Positions 27,301-35,300 of a DNA stretch of 64,000 nucleotides are shown piece by piece. The translations under genes and the position numbers were made by a program. The stretch comes from an uncultured Clostridia bacterium (lineage in GTDB: Bacteria; Bacillota; Clostridia; Oscillospirales; Oscillospiraceae), in the NCBI GenBank assembly GCA_945948535.1, contig CAMFBN010000005.1, positions 1-64,000 on the forward strand. Direction: 5' to 3'. A model generated the notes under the pieces. That model worked only from the letters and a program-made list of their open reading frames with translations, did not search any database and was not told the origin of the DNA. How positions within the stretch are numbered: the stretch's first letter is position 1; each line of letters opens with the position of its first letter.

Positions 27301-27400
27301 CCTTGATGGCTGGGCAGCAGCTTACGCCGTCATGCTCGCTGATGGGCTGGCCCATTGTGAAGCCGTCCAGCAAGGGGGAGATCAACGTGGGTTCTGACAA
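24368..27400 (-). CDS. Kinase-like transmembrane protein with FN3-like repeats; HRD Asp missing (1010 aa)
   Basis: Residues 1-290 have a Ser/Thr kinase-like fold: beta-3 Lys in YIVKI (K43), a helix-C Glu near 84, DLG at 181-183 and a PPE at 205-207. The catalytic loop reads YVALKPAN, so the HRD Asp is Ala163 while the Lys and Asn remain, and the Gly-rich loop is weak. About 300-500 is an acidic Glu/Pro/Ser/Thr linker ending in a Lys cluster. A single membrane helix spans about 508-528. About 540-1010 shows four or more FN3-like beta repeats outside the cell, each with a WSLHY- or WTVRCYNE-type core. It resembles PASTA-type receptors in layout but with FN3 modules. The start is TTG 27400, 8 bases after AGGAGG; no ATG fits. 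It is likely a pseudokinase or an atypical kinase. Confidence 0.8.
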   Translation of the reverse strand: MSEPTLISPLLDGFTMGQPISEHDGVSCCPAIKEDTDKKYIVKIITIPATQTQMDALLLAGAYKDPADAMEYYRMVGEDVQKEAELLKQLSQQEGFLSYEGWQMAPITRKRLGYQVYLVGSYKRSLEKHLRRSPVTQLEAMNLGLDLCAALTACRKAGSLYVALKPANIFVSEKKQYRIGDLGFVSLDALSYTALPKKYQSPYTPPELFDPMAALNLTADTYAVGMILYQLYNDGQLPSREKAAEEALPSPVNADYELAEIIMKAIDPDPAARWDDPSELGKALASYMQRNAVNDIPITHVVPLEAVTGAAPEAATTTEPTEATPAAEPVSGEEAVSAESVSEPETEEDKSPEETPETLEPEPPGEISGEAISENDGVTAQAPVPESPESAESPAQTEELPTETEEDVSPSESETAASEGPYDDFTGILAKAEDLIQHEAPEGVVLPDVPEPPDPFAFAKEDSEDIDDSDIPLDPVMEEEETPAPKKKKKSQKKYADPKYKRRTKRLISTLTFLLALCLAGLAGFWYYQNIYLQAINRILINGTRDQLTVIVDTDAQESLLSVTCSDNYGNSQSQPLSGGTAVFTDLQPSTLYTIQLDIDGFHKLVGKTSDIFTTDATTNILSFTSVAGTEDGSVVLNFAVEGEEPDQWSLHYAAEDEEAREETFEGHSVSISGLTVGKLYTFTLDAGDKLTLGGERSLQFVATRLIVADNLTLTSSSDGEITVHWNTPGDVLVDSWTVRCYNENGYDEKQTVTDTEAVFIGIDPAASYTIEVVASGMTQPARASITANPIRVSELSVDDSQPRELTVSWDYAGEKPDGGWLLIYTVDGGGRSIKTCDQPQVVIAPRIPGAKYAMTVQAADGTTVLGGTLTYSCPEAAGFNQFEFSAENAEAKLLRTPDQAKWYCENVDDSNYTDTFVSGESISVAVRNSKSFYLPGTEVEVLYVIRDAYGNVLPDYVAAQKVSWKNLWAGGDARCGEFTIPNVPESAGSYELSLIVDGMEMAKLPFTIQ

Positions 27401-27465
27401 TGCTATCGCCTCCTCTTACCCACATATCATAATGGAAAAGGCGGAAAAAAGCAATACTTTTGTTG

Positions 27466-27494
27466 TTGTAATTCCCAGAAAAACGTGGTATAAT
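27466..27494 (+). promoter_or_regulatory. Promoter of the zinc-ribbon/Ig-like gene
   Basis: TTGTAA (27466-27471) and TATAAT (27489-27494), 17-base spacing, with TGG before the -10. It is divergent from the kinase-like gene, whose own minus-strand promoter may be TTGCTT / TATGAT in the 27425-27455 region. Confidence 0.7.
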
Positions 27495-27541
27495 GTCACG
27501 CAGTATTGACACAGAGTCGTTGGACAACTGGAGGCATCAGA

Positions 27542-28624
27542 ATGAGTAAGATAATTTGTGACGTTTGCGGGACTTCTTATCCGGATACTGCGGACTGCTG
27601 TCCGATCTGCGGCTGTCCCAGGGATGCCGCGGGCAACCGGCTGGGGGAGGACCTTTTGGAGCAGACAGAGGGTACAGACGCTCAGGAATATCCCAGAAAG
27701 CGCAAGGAGATTTTTGACTTTGACGAGGTGAATTCCGAATCCGAAGAGGGGGAGGTTACCTATGCGGAGACGGATTACGATGAGGAGGAAGAGGACGAGG
27801 ACGAGGAGGAGTCCCGGCCGAATACGCTGGTCGTGATTGTGCTGACGGTTCTGATCGCCCTGCTCCTGATGGCTGCCGGCTTCATTTTCGTCCGGTACTT
27901 CCTGCCGAATATGGGCGGAAAATCTGACGCAGCCCTGCAGACGACTCAGGAAACGCAGGCAGCGGCCACGGAGACGACGGAACTGAGCATTCCCTGCCAG
28001 GAGCTGTACGTCATCAGCGGCAAGACTGTGGAACTGAATGAGGAGGGGCAGATGTTCCTCCTGCACGTCAAGGCCAGCCCGGAGAACACCACCGACAAAA
28101 TTCTCTTTACATCCAGCGATGAGTCTGTGGCGATGGTTACGGAGGACGGCAGAATTACCGCTGTGTCGGAGGGCGAAGCGGTCATTACCATCCGCTGCGG
28201 CGTCAGCACCATGGAGTGTCCGGTAACCGTTCGGTATGTTGAGGAAACCACCGTGCCCACTACAGAAGTTCCGGAAACTATTCCTGTTCCGGCAGAGAAA
28301 GACGCCGCCGAGCCCCAGAGTGACGAGACGGAAGCGCCCGCCGATGCCGGACAGACGGAGGCCACGGCAGCTCCCACCCAGGCTGGCCTGAAGAATGTGA
28401 CGCTGAAGCTGAAGAAGACGGATATCCGTCTGGGCGTGTACTATGAGTATAAGCTTTTGCTGGACTGCGATCTGGAGCAGAACGAGGTTCAGTGGAGCTC
28501 TGAGCATCCCTACATTGCCTCGGTCGATGAAAACGGCGTAGTCAAGGCGATCAAGTCCGGCACCACTGCCATCACCGCCACCTATGGTGATCAGAAGGTT
28601 CAGTGCATTGTTCGCTGCAACTGA
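27542..28624 (+). CDS. Zinc-ribbon, single-pass membrane protein with bacterial Ig-like domains (360 aa)
   Basis: The N-terminus is a zinc ribbon, CDVCGTSYPDTADCCPICGC (residues 6-25). A highly acidic stretch follows (about 60-95, EEEEDEDEEE). A membrane helix lies at about 98-122. The extracellular remainder has two Big2-type Ig-like domains: ILFTSSDESVAMVTEDGRI near 180-195, and VQWSSEHPYIASVDENG near 318-335 with the typical GTTAITATYG ending. A Thr/Pro/Glu-rich linker separates them. The ATG at 27542 is preceded by GGAGG. Divergent from, and similar in architecture to, the kinase-like surface protein, so a shared envelope role is conceivable. No function is assigned. Confidence 0.78.
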   Translation: MSKIICDVCGTSYPDTADCCPICGCPRDAAGNRLGEDLLEQTEGTDAQEYPRKRKEIFDFDEVNSESEEGEVTYAETDYDEEEEDEDEEESRPNTLVVIVLTVLIALLLMAAGFIFVRYFLPNMGGKSDAALQTTQETQAAATETTELSIPCQELYVISGKTVELNEEGQMFLLHVKASPENTTDKILFTSSDESVAMVTEDGRITAVSEGEAVITIRCGVSTMECPVTVRYVEETTVPTTEVPETIPVPAEKDAAEPQSDETEAPADAGQTEATAAPTQAGLKNVTLKLKKTDIRLGVYYEYKLLLDCDLEQNEVQWSSEHPYIASVDENGVVKAIKSGTTAITATYGDQKVQCIVRCN

Positions 28625-28636
28625 AAGTGACAATTG

Positions 28637-28672
28637 GGGCTGCCGCAAAGGTTTCTTTTTCGGCAGCCCTGT
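28637..28672 (+). terminator. Terminator after the zinc-ribbon/Ig-like gene
   Basis: GGGCTGCCG / CGGCAGCCC stem with a 15-base loop, then TGTTAT. It begins 13 bases after the stop codon. Confidence 0.7.
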
Positions 28673-28712
28673 TATCATTGTTTCAATTGATCGAAAATGA
28701 GGTTTTGGCGAA

Positions 28713-30305
28713 ATGAACATATCGGAAAAAGCCAATAAACGGATTCAGCTTCTGCTTTTGGCGGCGGTGGTTTTCTGCATTCTGGCACAGCTTCTGCTGT
28801 TTGCTTACCTGAACTTCCGGGGACTGTCCCGGTACTGTAACTCGGATGTGTTTGCGGATATGCAGGTTGCCAAACGGATGTGGGAACAGAAAACGTTTTT
28901 CCCGGATGGCTGGACATTCGGCAATCAATTTTATATCGTTGCGACCCCGGCCCTGGCAGCGCTTGCGTATGGTGTGTGTGGAAATATCAATCTGGCTATG
29001 GCTGTGGCCACGGAAGTGATGATGGCACTGGTTATTCTGTCTTTTCTGTGGCTTTTGCGTGCCGTAACGAAGGTTTTTTTGACAGCGCTGGCGGGCTGCC
29101 TGTTGTTATTGATGTGCGTAATTGCGCCATATGGTGTGTATTCCATGAACTCCCTGCTGTTTTTTACACAGGCAAGCTTTTACAGCTGCTATCTGATCAC
29201 AATGTTCGTTGTGTTTGGGGATTACGCCCGGGCTTATTTATCTGATAAGCCAAGGGTGGCTGCCTGGATGGTTTCGCTTTTGCTTAGTTTTGCCACAGGA
29301 ATGCACAGCCTTCGGCAGACAGCCGTTATGATTTTACCGATTGCCGCATATGAGCTGTTTTATGGATTGCGCAACCTGCTTCAGCGCAGAACATTCTGGC
29401 AGAAGCGGGACGTTTCCAGAATCATTCGCGTTGCCAGTTATGCTGTTGTAAATCTTTCGGGTGTGGCAACGGTCAAACTGATGAACGTTTCATCGTCACC
29501 CATTTACGGGAATACGCAGATGAGCGCTGTGGAGAATTTTGGGGATAAACTCGCTGCGGTTGTCGGTGCCGCTGAGGAGATAACCAGCTTGGATTATTTG
29601 CTCGCGGGGGATTATTCCAGATTCCTGGCGATTGTGATTGCAGTACCAATCGTTCTCGCTGTCGCGGCGGCGCTCCTGTGGATTGCGCGGATCAAACGGC
29701 AGGAAGATGCGCTGGAATTGTGCTGGATTCTGTGCTTGATTGGAATCGCGGGTGTTTTCCTGTCGTCGATACTGATGGACATCACGCTCCGTGGAATTTA
29801 TGTTTTCATGTGGTTTCCGCTTGTGGCTTTTTCCGGGTTGATGGTTTTGAGAAAAATTCCAAGCATTCCGGGATATGCCGCAGTGGCGGCTGTCTGCCTG
29901 CTCAGCCTGGGGAGCCTGTTATACTGCTACGGGCCTTACGTTTCTGAAGTCTCTGAGGCAGAGGAGACCGATGCCCAACGTATGAGCCAATGGGCAGTCA
30001 GCCAGGGATATGCTTTTGTATATGGTGACTATTGGGGAACTGCACCGCAGATTGCAGTCTGGTCGGAGGGAAAACTGGATGCGGGCTGCTGGCACGGTTC
30101 AGAGAATGTGTTCCAGATCGAAGCTGCCAATACCCCGCAGGATATTTATACTGATGCGGATAACGAGCGTGCCATATACGTTTTTACTGCCGAAGATGAG
30201 GCGCAGGGATTGCAAAAGGCGTTGGAGCGCGGAGTAGCGCTGACCGAATCCGCACAATTCGGAAAATTCCATGCTTACACTTCTCCAATTCAGCTAATGT
30301 ATTGA
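28713..30305 (+). CDS. Uncharacterised polytopic membrane protein (530 aa)
   Basis: About ten to twelve hydrophobic helices fill residues 12-415, then a soluble C-terminal domain of about 110 residues. The arrangement (first helix, an extracytoplasmic loop with SDVFADMQVAKRMWEQKTFFPDGWTFGNQ near 48-75, then serial helices) resembles GT-C-type lipid-linked glycosyltransferases, and an Asp sits in that first loop as in those enzymes. No specific family is recognised. Base composition is more A/T-rich than its neighbours, which hints at a separate origin. GAGGT lies upstream of the ATG. Confidence 0.6.
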   Translation: MNISEKANKRIQLLLLAAVVFCILAQLLLFAYLNFRGLSRYCNSDVFADMQVAKRMWEQKTFFPDGWTFGNQFYIVATPALAALAYGVCGNINLAMAVATEVMMALVILSFLWLLRAVTKVFLTALAGCLLLLMCVIAPYGVYSMNSLLFFTQASFYSCYLITMFVVFGDYARAYLSDKPRVAAWMVSLLLSFATGMHSLRQTAVMILPIAAYELFYGLRNLLQRRTFWQKRDVSRIIRVASYAVVNLSGVATVKLMNVSSSPIYGNTQMSAVENFGDKLAAVVGAAEEITSLDYLLAGDYSRFLAIVIAVPIVLAVAAALLWIARIKRQEDALELCWILCLIGIAGVFLSSILMDITLRGIYVFMWFPLVAFSGLMVLRKIPSIPGYAAVAAVCLLSLGSLLYCYGPYVSEVSEAEETDAQRMSQWAVSQGYAFVYGDYWGTAPQIAVWSEGKLDAGCWHGSENVFQIEAANTPQDIYTDADNERAIYVFTAEDEAQGLQKALERGVALTESAQFGKFHAYTSPIQLMY

Positions 30306-30320
30306 AAGGCAGAATATGAC

Positions 30321-30351
30321 AAATCGGTCAGCCTGACAGGTTGACCGATTT
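30321..30351. terminator. Hairpin between the membrane protein and DUF378 genes
   Basis: AAATCGGTCA / TGACCGATTT arms with an 11-base loop lie between convergent genes, A-rich on one side and T-rich on the other. Suited to bidirectional termination. Confidence 0.6.
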
Positions 30352-30382
30352 GCTGTGCTGCCTGACTGCGGACGTATTCGAC

Positions 30383-30586
30383 CTACTCGCCCTCCACCAT
30401 GTCTTTCCTGCGGAACAGGAAGGAGATGCACCACAGCCCCGCCAGACCGACGATGGTATACACCAGGCGGCTGAACAGAGAACCCGCTCCGCCAAACAGC
30501 CACGCCACCAGATCAAACTGAAAAATACCTACCAGACCCCAGTTGAGGCAGCCGATAATGGACAGGATCAGCGCGATGGTATCCAT
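30383..30586 (-). CDS. DUF378-family small membrane protein (67 aa)
   Basis: Two-helix membrane protein of the DUF378 (YuzA-like) family. The diagnostic GCLNWGLVGIFQFDLVAWLFGG spans residues 12-33, where Asn-Trp-Gly-Leu-Val-Gly is the hallmark. A second helix (VYTIVGLAGLWCISFLF) follows, then a charged tail. ATG 30586 has GGGAGG upstream; the 7 extra codons before it contain that ribosome site and are not likely translated. Function of the family is unknown. Confidence 0.85.
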   Translation of the reverse strand: MDTIALILSIIGCLNWGLVGIFQFDLVAWLFGGAGSLFSRLVYTIVGLAGLWCISFLFRRKDMVEGE

Positions 30587-30656
30587 GAAATAACCTCCCT
30601 TTCTCATGCGGATATGGATAGGGTGCGCAGAATCTGTAATTTTATCAGAATACAGA

Positions 30657-30685
30657 TTGAAATATCAGGGCTTTTCCGTTATAAT
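30657..30685 (+). promoter_or_regulatory. ispE promoter
   Basis: TTGAAA (30657-30662) and TATAAT (30680-30685) with 17-base spacing, 33 bases before the ispE start. Confidence 0.75.
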
Positions 30686-30717
30686 GACAGCAATCACATA
30701 ACAGAAAGGAAACGCGT

Positions 30718-31575
30718 ATGACGACACTTTATGAAGGCGCCTTTGCCAAGCTGAACCTGACACTGGATGTGCTGGGCAAGCGGGAGGACGGCTATCACGA
30801 TCTGCAAAGCGTGATGCAGGGCATCTCCATCCGGGACGATATTGAAATTGACATCGGCACCGGAAAGCCCTGGAAGCTGCTGTGCACGGCGGAGGACATT
30901 CCAACGGACGAGACAAATCTTGCATGGAAAGCCGCGAAGGTCTACTGCGATACCCTGCATAAGGACCCTGAGGGCCTGGAAATTCGGATCAACAAACGAA
31001 TTCCCTCCGGTGCGGGCCTTGGCGGTGGCAGCGCGGACGCCGCGGCTGTGCTGCGGGCGCTGAACCGGCATTACGGCGAACCGCTGTCCGTCATGGCTCT
31101 GGCGGAGCTGGGCGCGGAGGTTGGAAGCGATGTCCCGTTCTGTGTTCTGTGCGGTACTGCCATGGTGGAGGGCAGAGGAGAGCGCCTGCGGAAGCTGCCG
31201 GATATTCCGGACTGTGTATTTGTGGTCTGTAAGCCGGACTTCTCCGTATCCACGCCGGAGCTTTACAGGAAAATCGACACCGTGGCGATTGCCGACCGAC
31301 CTGACAACCGGGCCATGGAAACGGCGCTGCTTGCCGGGGATCTGGGCAAGGTGGCGGAGAATATCTGCAATGTCTTTGACCCGGTGGTGACCTCGGAGCA
31401 TCTGGAGCTGAACTACATCAAGTCCATTTTCCACAGCTACGGTGCGCTGGCCCAGCAGATGACCGGTTCCGGTTCGGCGGTATTTGCCATCATGGAAAAC
31501 TTTGAATATGCTGCAGTGGCTTGCAATATGCTGAAAGACAACTATCCCCAGGTTTTTATTGCCAAACCCGTATAA
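30718..31575 (+). CDS. ispE: 4-diphosphocytidyl-2-C-methyl-D-erythritol kinase IspE (285 aa)
   Basis: GHMP-family kinase of the non-mevalonate isoprenoid pathway. The N-terminal AKLNLTLDVLGKREDGYHDLQSV carries the CDP-ME binding residues. The ATP loop PSGAGLGGGSADAAAVLRALN is near residue 97-117, with VGSDVPFCVLCGTA near 138, and the C-terminal GALAQQMTGSGSAVFAI is GHMP motif 3. Length and order are typical. AAGGAAA precedes the ATG. The gene ends in a hairpin terminator that also spans the start region of spoIIR. Confidence 0.95.
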   Translation: MTTLYEGAFAKLNLTLDVLGKREDGYHDLQSVMQGISIRDDIEIDIGTGKPWKLLCTAEDIPTDETNLAWKAAKVYCDTLHKDPEGLEIRINKRIPSGAGLGGGSADAAAVLRALNRHYGEPLSVMALAELGAEVGSDVPFCVLCGTAMVEGRGERLRKLPDIPDCVFVVCKPDFSVSTPELYRKIDTVAIADRPDNRAMETALLAGDLGKVAENICNVFDPVVTSEHLELNYIKSIFHSYGALAQQMTGSGSAVFAIMENFEYAAVACNMLKDNYPQVFIAKPV

Positions 31576-31598
31576 TTTTGACTCTTGCCGTCCATACT
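31570..31598 (+). promoter_or_regulatory. Candidate sigma-F-type promoter for spoIIR
   Basis: GTATA (31570-31574), a 15-base spacer and GTCCATACT (31590-31598) match the sigma-F pattern (GTATA, then GGnnAnAnT) except for one base of the -10. SpoIIR is a known sigma-F target in Bacillus. The -10 overlaps one arm of the ispE terminator hairpin, so part of the match may be fortuitous. Confidence 0.4.
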
Positions 31599-31627
31599 GG
31601 AGGTATTTCAGTATGGACGGTGTTTTT
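31588..31627 (+). terminator. ispE terminator
   Basis: Perfect 11-bp stem CCGTCCATACT / AGTATGGACGG followed by TGTTTTTT. Its T-tract runs straight into the spoIIR start codon. Confidence 0.8.
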
Positions 31628-31628
31628 T

Positions 31629-32243
31629 ATGGGAAAGAGAGGAACGTGCCTCGCCATCTGCCTGCTGCTGGCGGTATCGGTCTGGACCTGGGGCCTGCTG
31701 CGGGATCGGCAATATCTGAATCAGGAGCTGATCCGGCTGCACGTCGTTGCCAACTCGGACAGTGAACAGGACCAGAACATAAAGCTTCAGGTTCGGGACG
31801 CCATTGTTGCAAGCCTTTCCGAAGGGATGGCGGATATTGGGGATGTGCAGGCGGCAAAGGATTACCTGCAGGAGAACCTGTCGAAAATTGAGACTGTTGC
31901 AAATAAGACGCTGGAAGCCGCAGGGGTGGACAGCCGGGCGGTGGTTACATTGTGCAAGGAAGCGTTTGACATCCGTAAATACGACACGTTTACGCTCCCG
32001 GCCGGGGTTTATGAGTCACTGCGTGTTGTAATCGGGGAGGGAGCGGGTAAGAACTGGTGGTGCGTGGCCTTCCCAACCCTGTGCATGAGCGCAACGTCGG
32101 AGGAATTTGAAGCAGCGGCCCAGACTGCGGGGATGGATGATACCCTGTCGGAAACCCTGTCCGGCGAGCCGGATTATCAGCTCCGGTTCTACCTGCTGGA
32201 CGTGCTGGGCCGGGCAGAAAATTTCTGCTTCCGCAAAAAATGA
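31629..32243 (+). CDS. spoIIR: Stage II sporulation protein R (204 aa)
   Basis: Forespore-secreted signalling protein that triggers SpoIIGA processing of pro-sigma-E in the mother cell. A membrane or signal helix is at residues 4-22, followed by the family core RLHVVANSDSEQDQNIKLQVRDAIV (about 35-60). The later ESLRVVIGEGAGKNWWCVAFPTLC block is diagnostic. The start was set at ATG 31629. An in-frame GTG at 31620 is possible, and the GGAGG at 31599-31604 would lie outside a sigma-F transcript. Downstream addB has its own promoter. Confidence 0.92.
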   Translation: MGKRGTCLAICLLLAVSVWTWGLLRDRQYLNQELIRLHVVANSDSEQDQNIKLQVRDAIVASLSEGMADIGDVQAAKDYLQENLSKIETVANKTLEAAGVDSRAVVTLCKEAFDIRKYDTFTLPAGVYESLRVVIGEGAGKNWWCVAFPTLCMSATSEEFEAAAQTAGMDDTLSETLSGEPDYQLRFYLLDVLGRAENFCFRKK

Positions 32244-32268
32244 TATCCTATATTTTGGACAGATTCTG

Positions 32269-32277
32269 TGGTATAAT
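32269..32277 (+). promoter_or_regulatory. Extended -10 promoter of addBA
   Basis: TGGTATAAT at 32269-32277, 27 bases before the addB start. No -35 at proper spacing; TTGGAC at 32255-32260 is too close. Confidence 0.5.
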
Positions 32278-32304
32278 GCAAAAAAACAGAGAGAAGGCGA
32301 GACT

Positions 32305-35300
32305 ATGGTGCATTTGCTGCTGGGGCGGGACTGGACCGCCAATTCGGATGAGGTGCTCAGAAGAATAGCCCGTGACGTAAAGGAACGGAAGGGAAACAGA
32401 ATTCTCATGGTTCCCGAGCTCATCAGCCATGAGACAGAGCGGCGGCTGTGCGCATTTGCCGGGGATACTGCCAGCCGTTACGCGGAGGTACTGTCCTTTA
32501 CCCGGCTGGCGCGGCGGGTTTCCGACACTATGGGCAGTGCGGCGGCAGAATGCCTGGATAACGGCGGACGGGTGGTTGCCATGGCGGCGGCTGCCAGACA
32601 GCTCAGCAGCCGCCTGAAAGCCTATGCCGCCGTGGAAACAAAGCCGGAGTTTCTGTCGGGACTCATTGATGCGGTGGACGAGTTCAAGCGCTGCTGCATT
32701 ACCCCTCAGGACCTGATGGACGCCTCCCGGCAGACAGAGGGAAGTCTTGCACAGAAGCTGGAGGAGCTGTCGCTGCTGATGGACGGCTACGACGGCCTGT
32801 GCCGGCGGGGAAAACGGGACCCCAGAGATCAGATGACCTGGCTGCTGGAGCAGCTGGAGGACGGCACCTTTGCCCAGGAGCACGTGTTTTACATAGACGG
32901 TTTTCCGGATTTTACCCGGCAGAATCTGGCGATTCTTGACTACCTCATGCAGACCGCCCCGGAGGTCACCATCAGCATAAACTGCGACAGCCTGAAATCC
33001 GGCCTGCTGGCCTTTGAAAAGGCGGGGGACACCGCCGGGGAGCTTTACCGGCTGGCAAGCCATGCCGGGGTGGAGATTCAAATGGAAGTGATTCCCCCCC
33101 ATGAGCTGCCTTTGAATTCTGTTCGGGAAAGCCTGTTTCAGGGAACCATCCGAACCGGCGAGCTTCCGGATATCCTGCAAACGGTGCGGGCGCAGTCGCC
33201 CTGGCAGGAGTGTATGTATGCCGCCCAACGGGTCAGGCAGCTGGTGGAAGAAGGCTGCCGCTACCGGGATATTACGGTGGTCTGCACAGATCTGCCCGCC
33301 TACCAGCCGCTGATGGATCTGGTATTTCACCGGTTCCATATTCCGCTCTACCGCTCCGGCACGGAGGAAATCCTGCAAAACAGCGTCATCAATACAGTTT
33401 TGTCGGCGCTGGATGCCGCTATCGGCGGCTTTGACCAGCGGGAGACGCTGCAGTATCTGCGTTCGGCCCTGTCGCCGGTGAATTCTGACACCTGCGATCA
33501 GTTGGAAAATTACGCGGTAATCTGGGGCATCCGCGGCAGCAAATGGACGCAGAGCTGGACCGGTCATCCCGAGGGCCTCAGCGGGCAATGGGATGATGAT
33601 GCCCGGCAGACGCTGACGTGGCTGAATGAGGTACGGTATCAGGTGATTACACCGTTGCAGCGCCTGCAAAGCGGTTTCCGGGACGCGAAGAATCTGCGCA
33701 GTCAGGTACTTGCGCTGACGGCGTTTCTGGAGGACATCCGGCTTCAGCAACAGCTGACCCAAATGGCACAGGAGCTGGATGAAACCGGTTCGCCGAGAGA
33801 AGCGCAGATATTAAACCAACTGTGGGAAATCCTCTTGTCCGCATTGGAGCAGATGTACGCGGTGCTCGGCGATACCGTCTGGGAGCCGGAGCATTTTTCC
33901 AGACTGTTCCGGCTGCTGCTGAGCCAGTACGATGTGGGAACCATCCCGCCGGTGCTGGATGCCGTGCAGATGGGTACGGTCAGCGCCATGCGCTGCCACC
34001 GGCAGAAGCACCTGATTGTTCTGGGCGTGGAGGAAGGCAAGCTGCCGGGCTACAGCGGCTCTGCCGGCGTGCTGACGGATCAGGAGCGGGTCATCCTGCG
34101 ACAGCTGGGCGTTCCCCTGACCGGCGGCTCCGTGGAGGGCATTCAGGCGGAATTCGCGGAAATTTACGGCGTATTCTGCGGGGCAGAGGAGACAATCGCG
34201 GTGTGCTGTTCCGGCGACCAGCCGTCCTTCCTCTTCCGAAGGCTGTCCCAAATGGCAGGAAGGGAGGAACAGGCGGAAATGCTTCAGGGCTACGCTCAGG
34301 CGGATGCCTATGAAGCCGGGGCCTGTCTTGCCCGGTGGAGCGCGAACAAAATAGCGAAAAAACTGGATGTTCTTCCGGGCTATGAAGATACCGTCGCAAA
34401 AAGGGACTATTGTCTGGGTGAGGTTCAGCGAAAATCTGTGCAGGCCCTCTATGGCAGTACGCTCAATTTGTCCGCCTCCCAGATCGACCGGCAGGCAGAG
34501 TGCCGCCTGTCCTATTTCCTGAAATACGGCCTGCGGGCGAAGGAGCGGAAGGAAGCGGCTATCGATCCGGCAGAATTCGGAACCTATGTCCATGCGGTGC
34601 TGGAAAACACTGCCAGGTGCATCCGGGACATGGGGGGCTTCCACAAGGTCACGCTGGAGCAGACGATGGAGATAGCCCACCGTTTCAGTCAGGAGTATGC
34701 CGCCGAACGGTTCAGCCAGCTGGACAGCCAGCGCATGGTCTACCTGTTCCGGCGCAACGTGCAGGAGCTGGACATGGTGGTGCGGGAGCTGTGGCAGGAG
34801 TTGAAGGATTCCGGTTTTGAACCGGTGGAATTTGAGCTTGGCTTCGGCAGCGGAGAAGCGCTGCCGCCCATTGCCATTCCCAACCACGCCATGAACGCGG
34901 TGCTTCGTGGATTTGTGGACCGGGTGGATGTATGGGATAACGGTGCTTCCCGGTACTTCCGGGTGGTGGATTATAAGACCGGAAAGAAGGATTTCGACTA
35001 CTGCGACGTTTATAACGGGGTAGGACTGCAAATGCTGCTGTACCTGTTTGCCCTTGGAGAAAATGGGGAAGACCTGCTGGGCGAGCATCCGATTCCGGCA
35101 GGCGTGCAGTATTTTCCGGCCCGGGCGCCCTATCTGAGTGTGGAAGGAAAGCTGGACGCGGAAGCGGTGCAGAAGGAACGGACTGCCCAGTGGAAACGAA
35201 AGGGACTGCTGCTGAACGATGAGGCCGTCCTGCAAGCCATGGAGCCGGGGGACAACCCCTGCCGGAGCTACACCCGGAAAAAGGATGGCACCATCTCAGG

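Noticed and set aside
32107..32304. Extended AddB N-terminus of 66 residues
   Set aside because: This part overlaps spoIIR in another frame, has no ribosome site, and the sequence is Cys/Trp/Arg-rich shadow; ATG 32305 fits.
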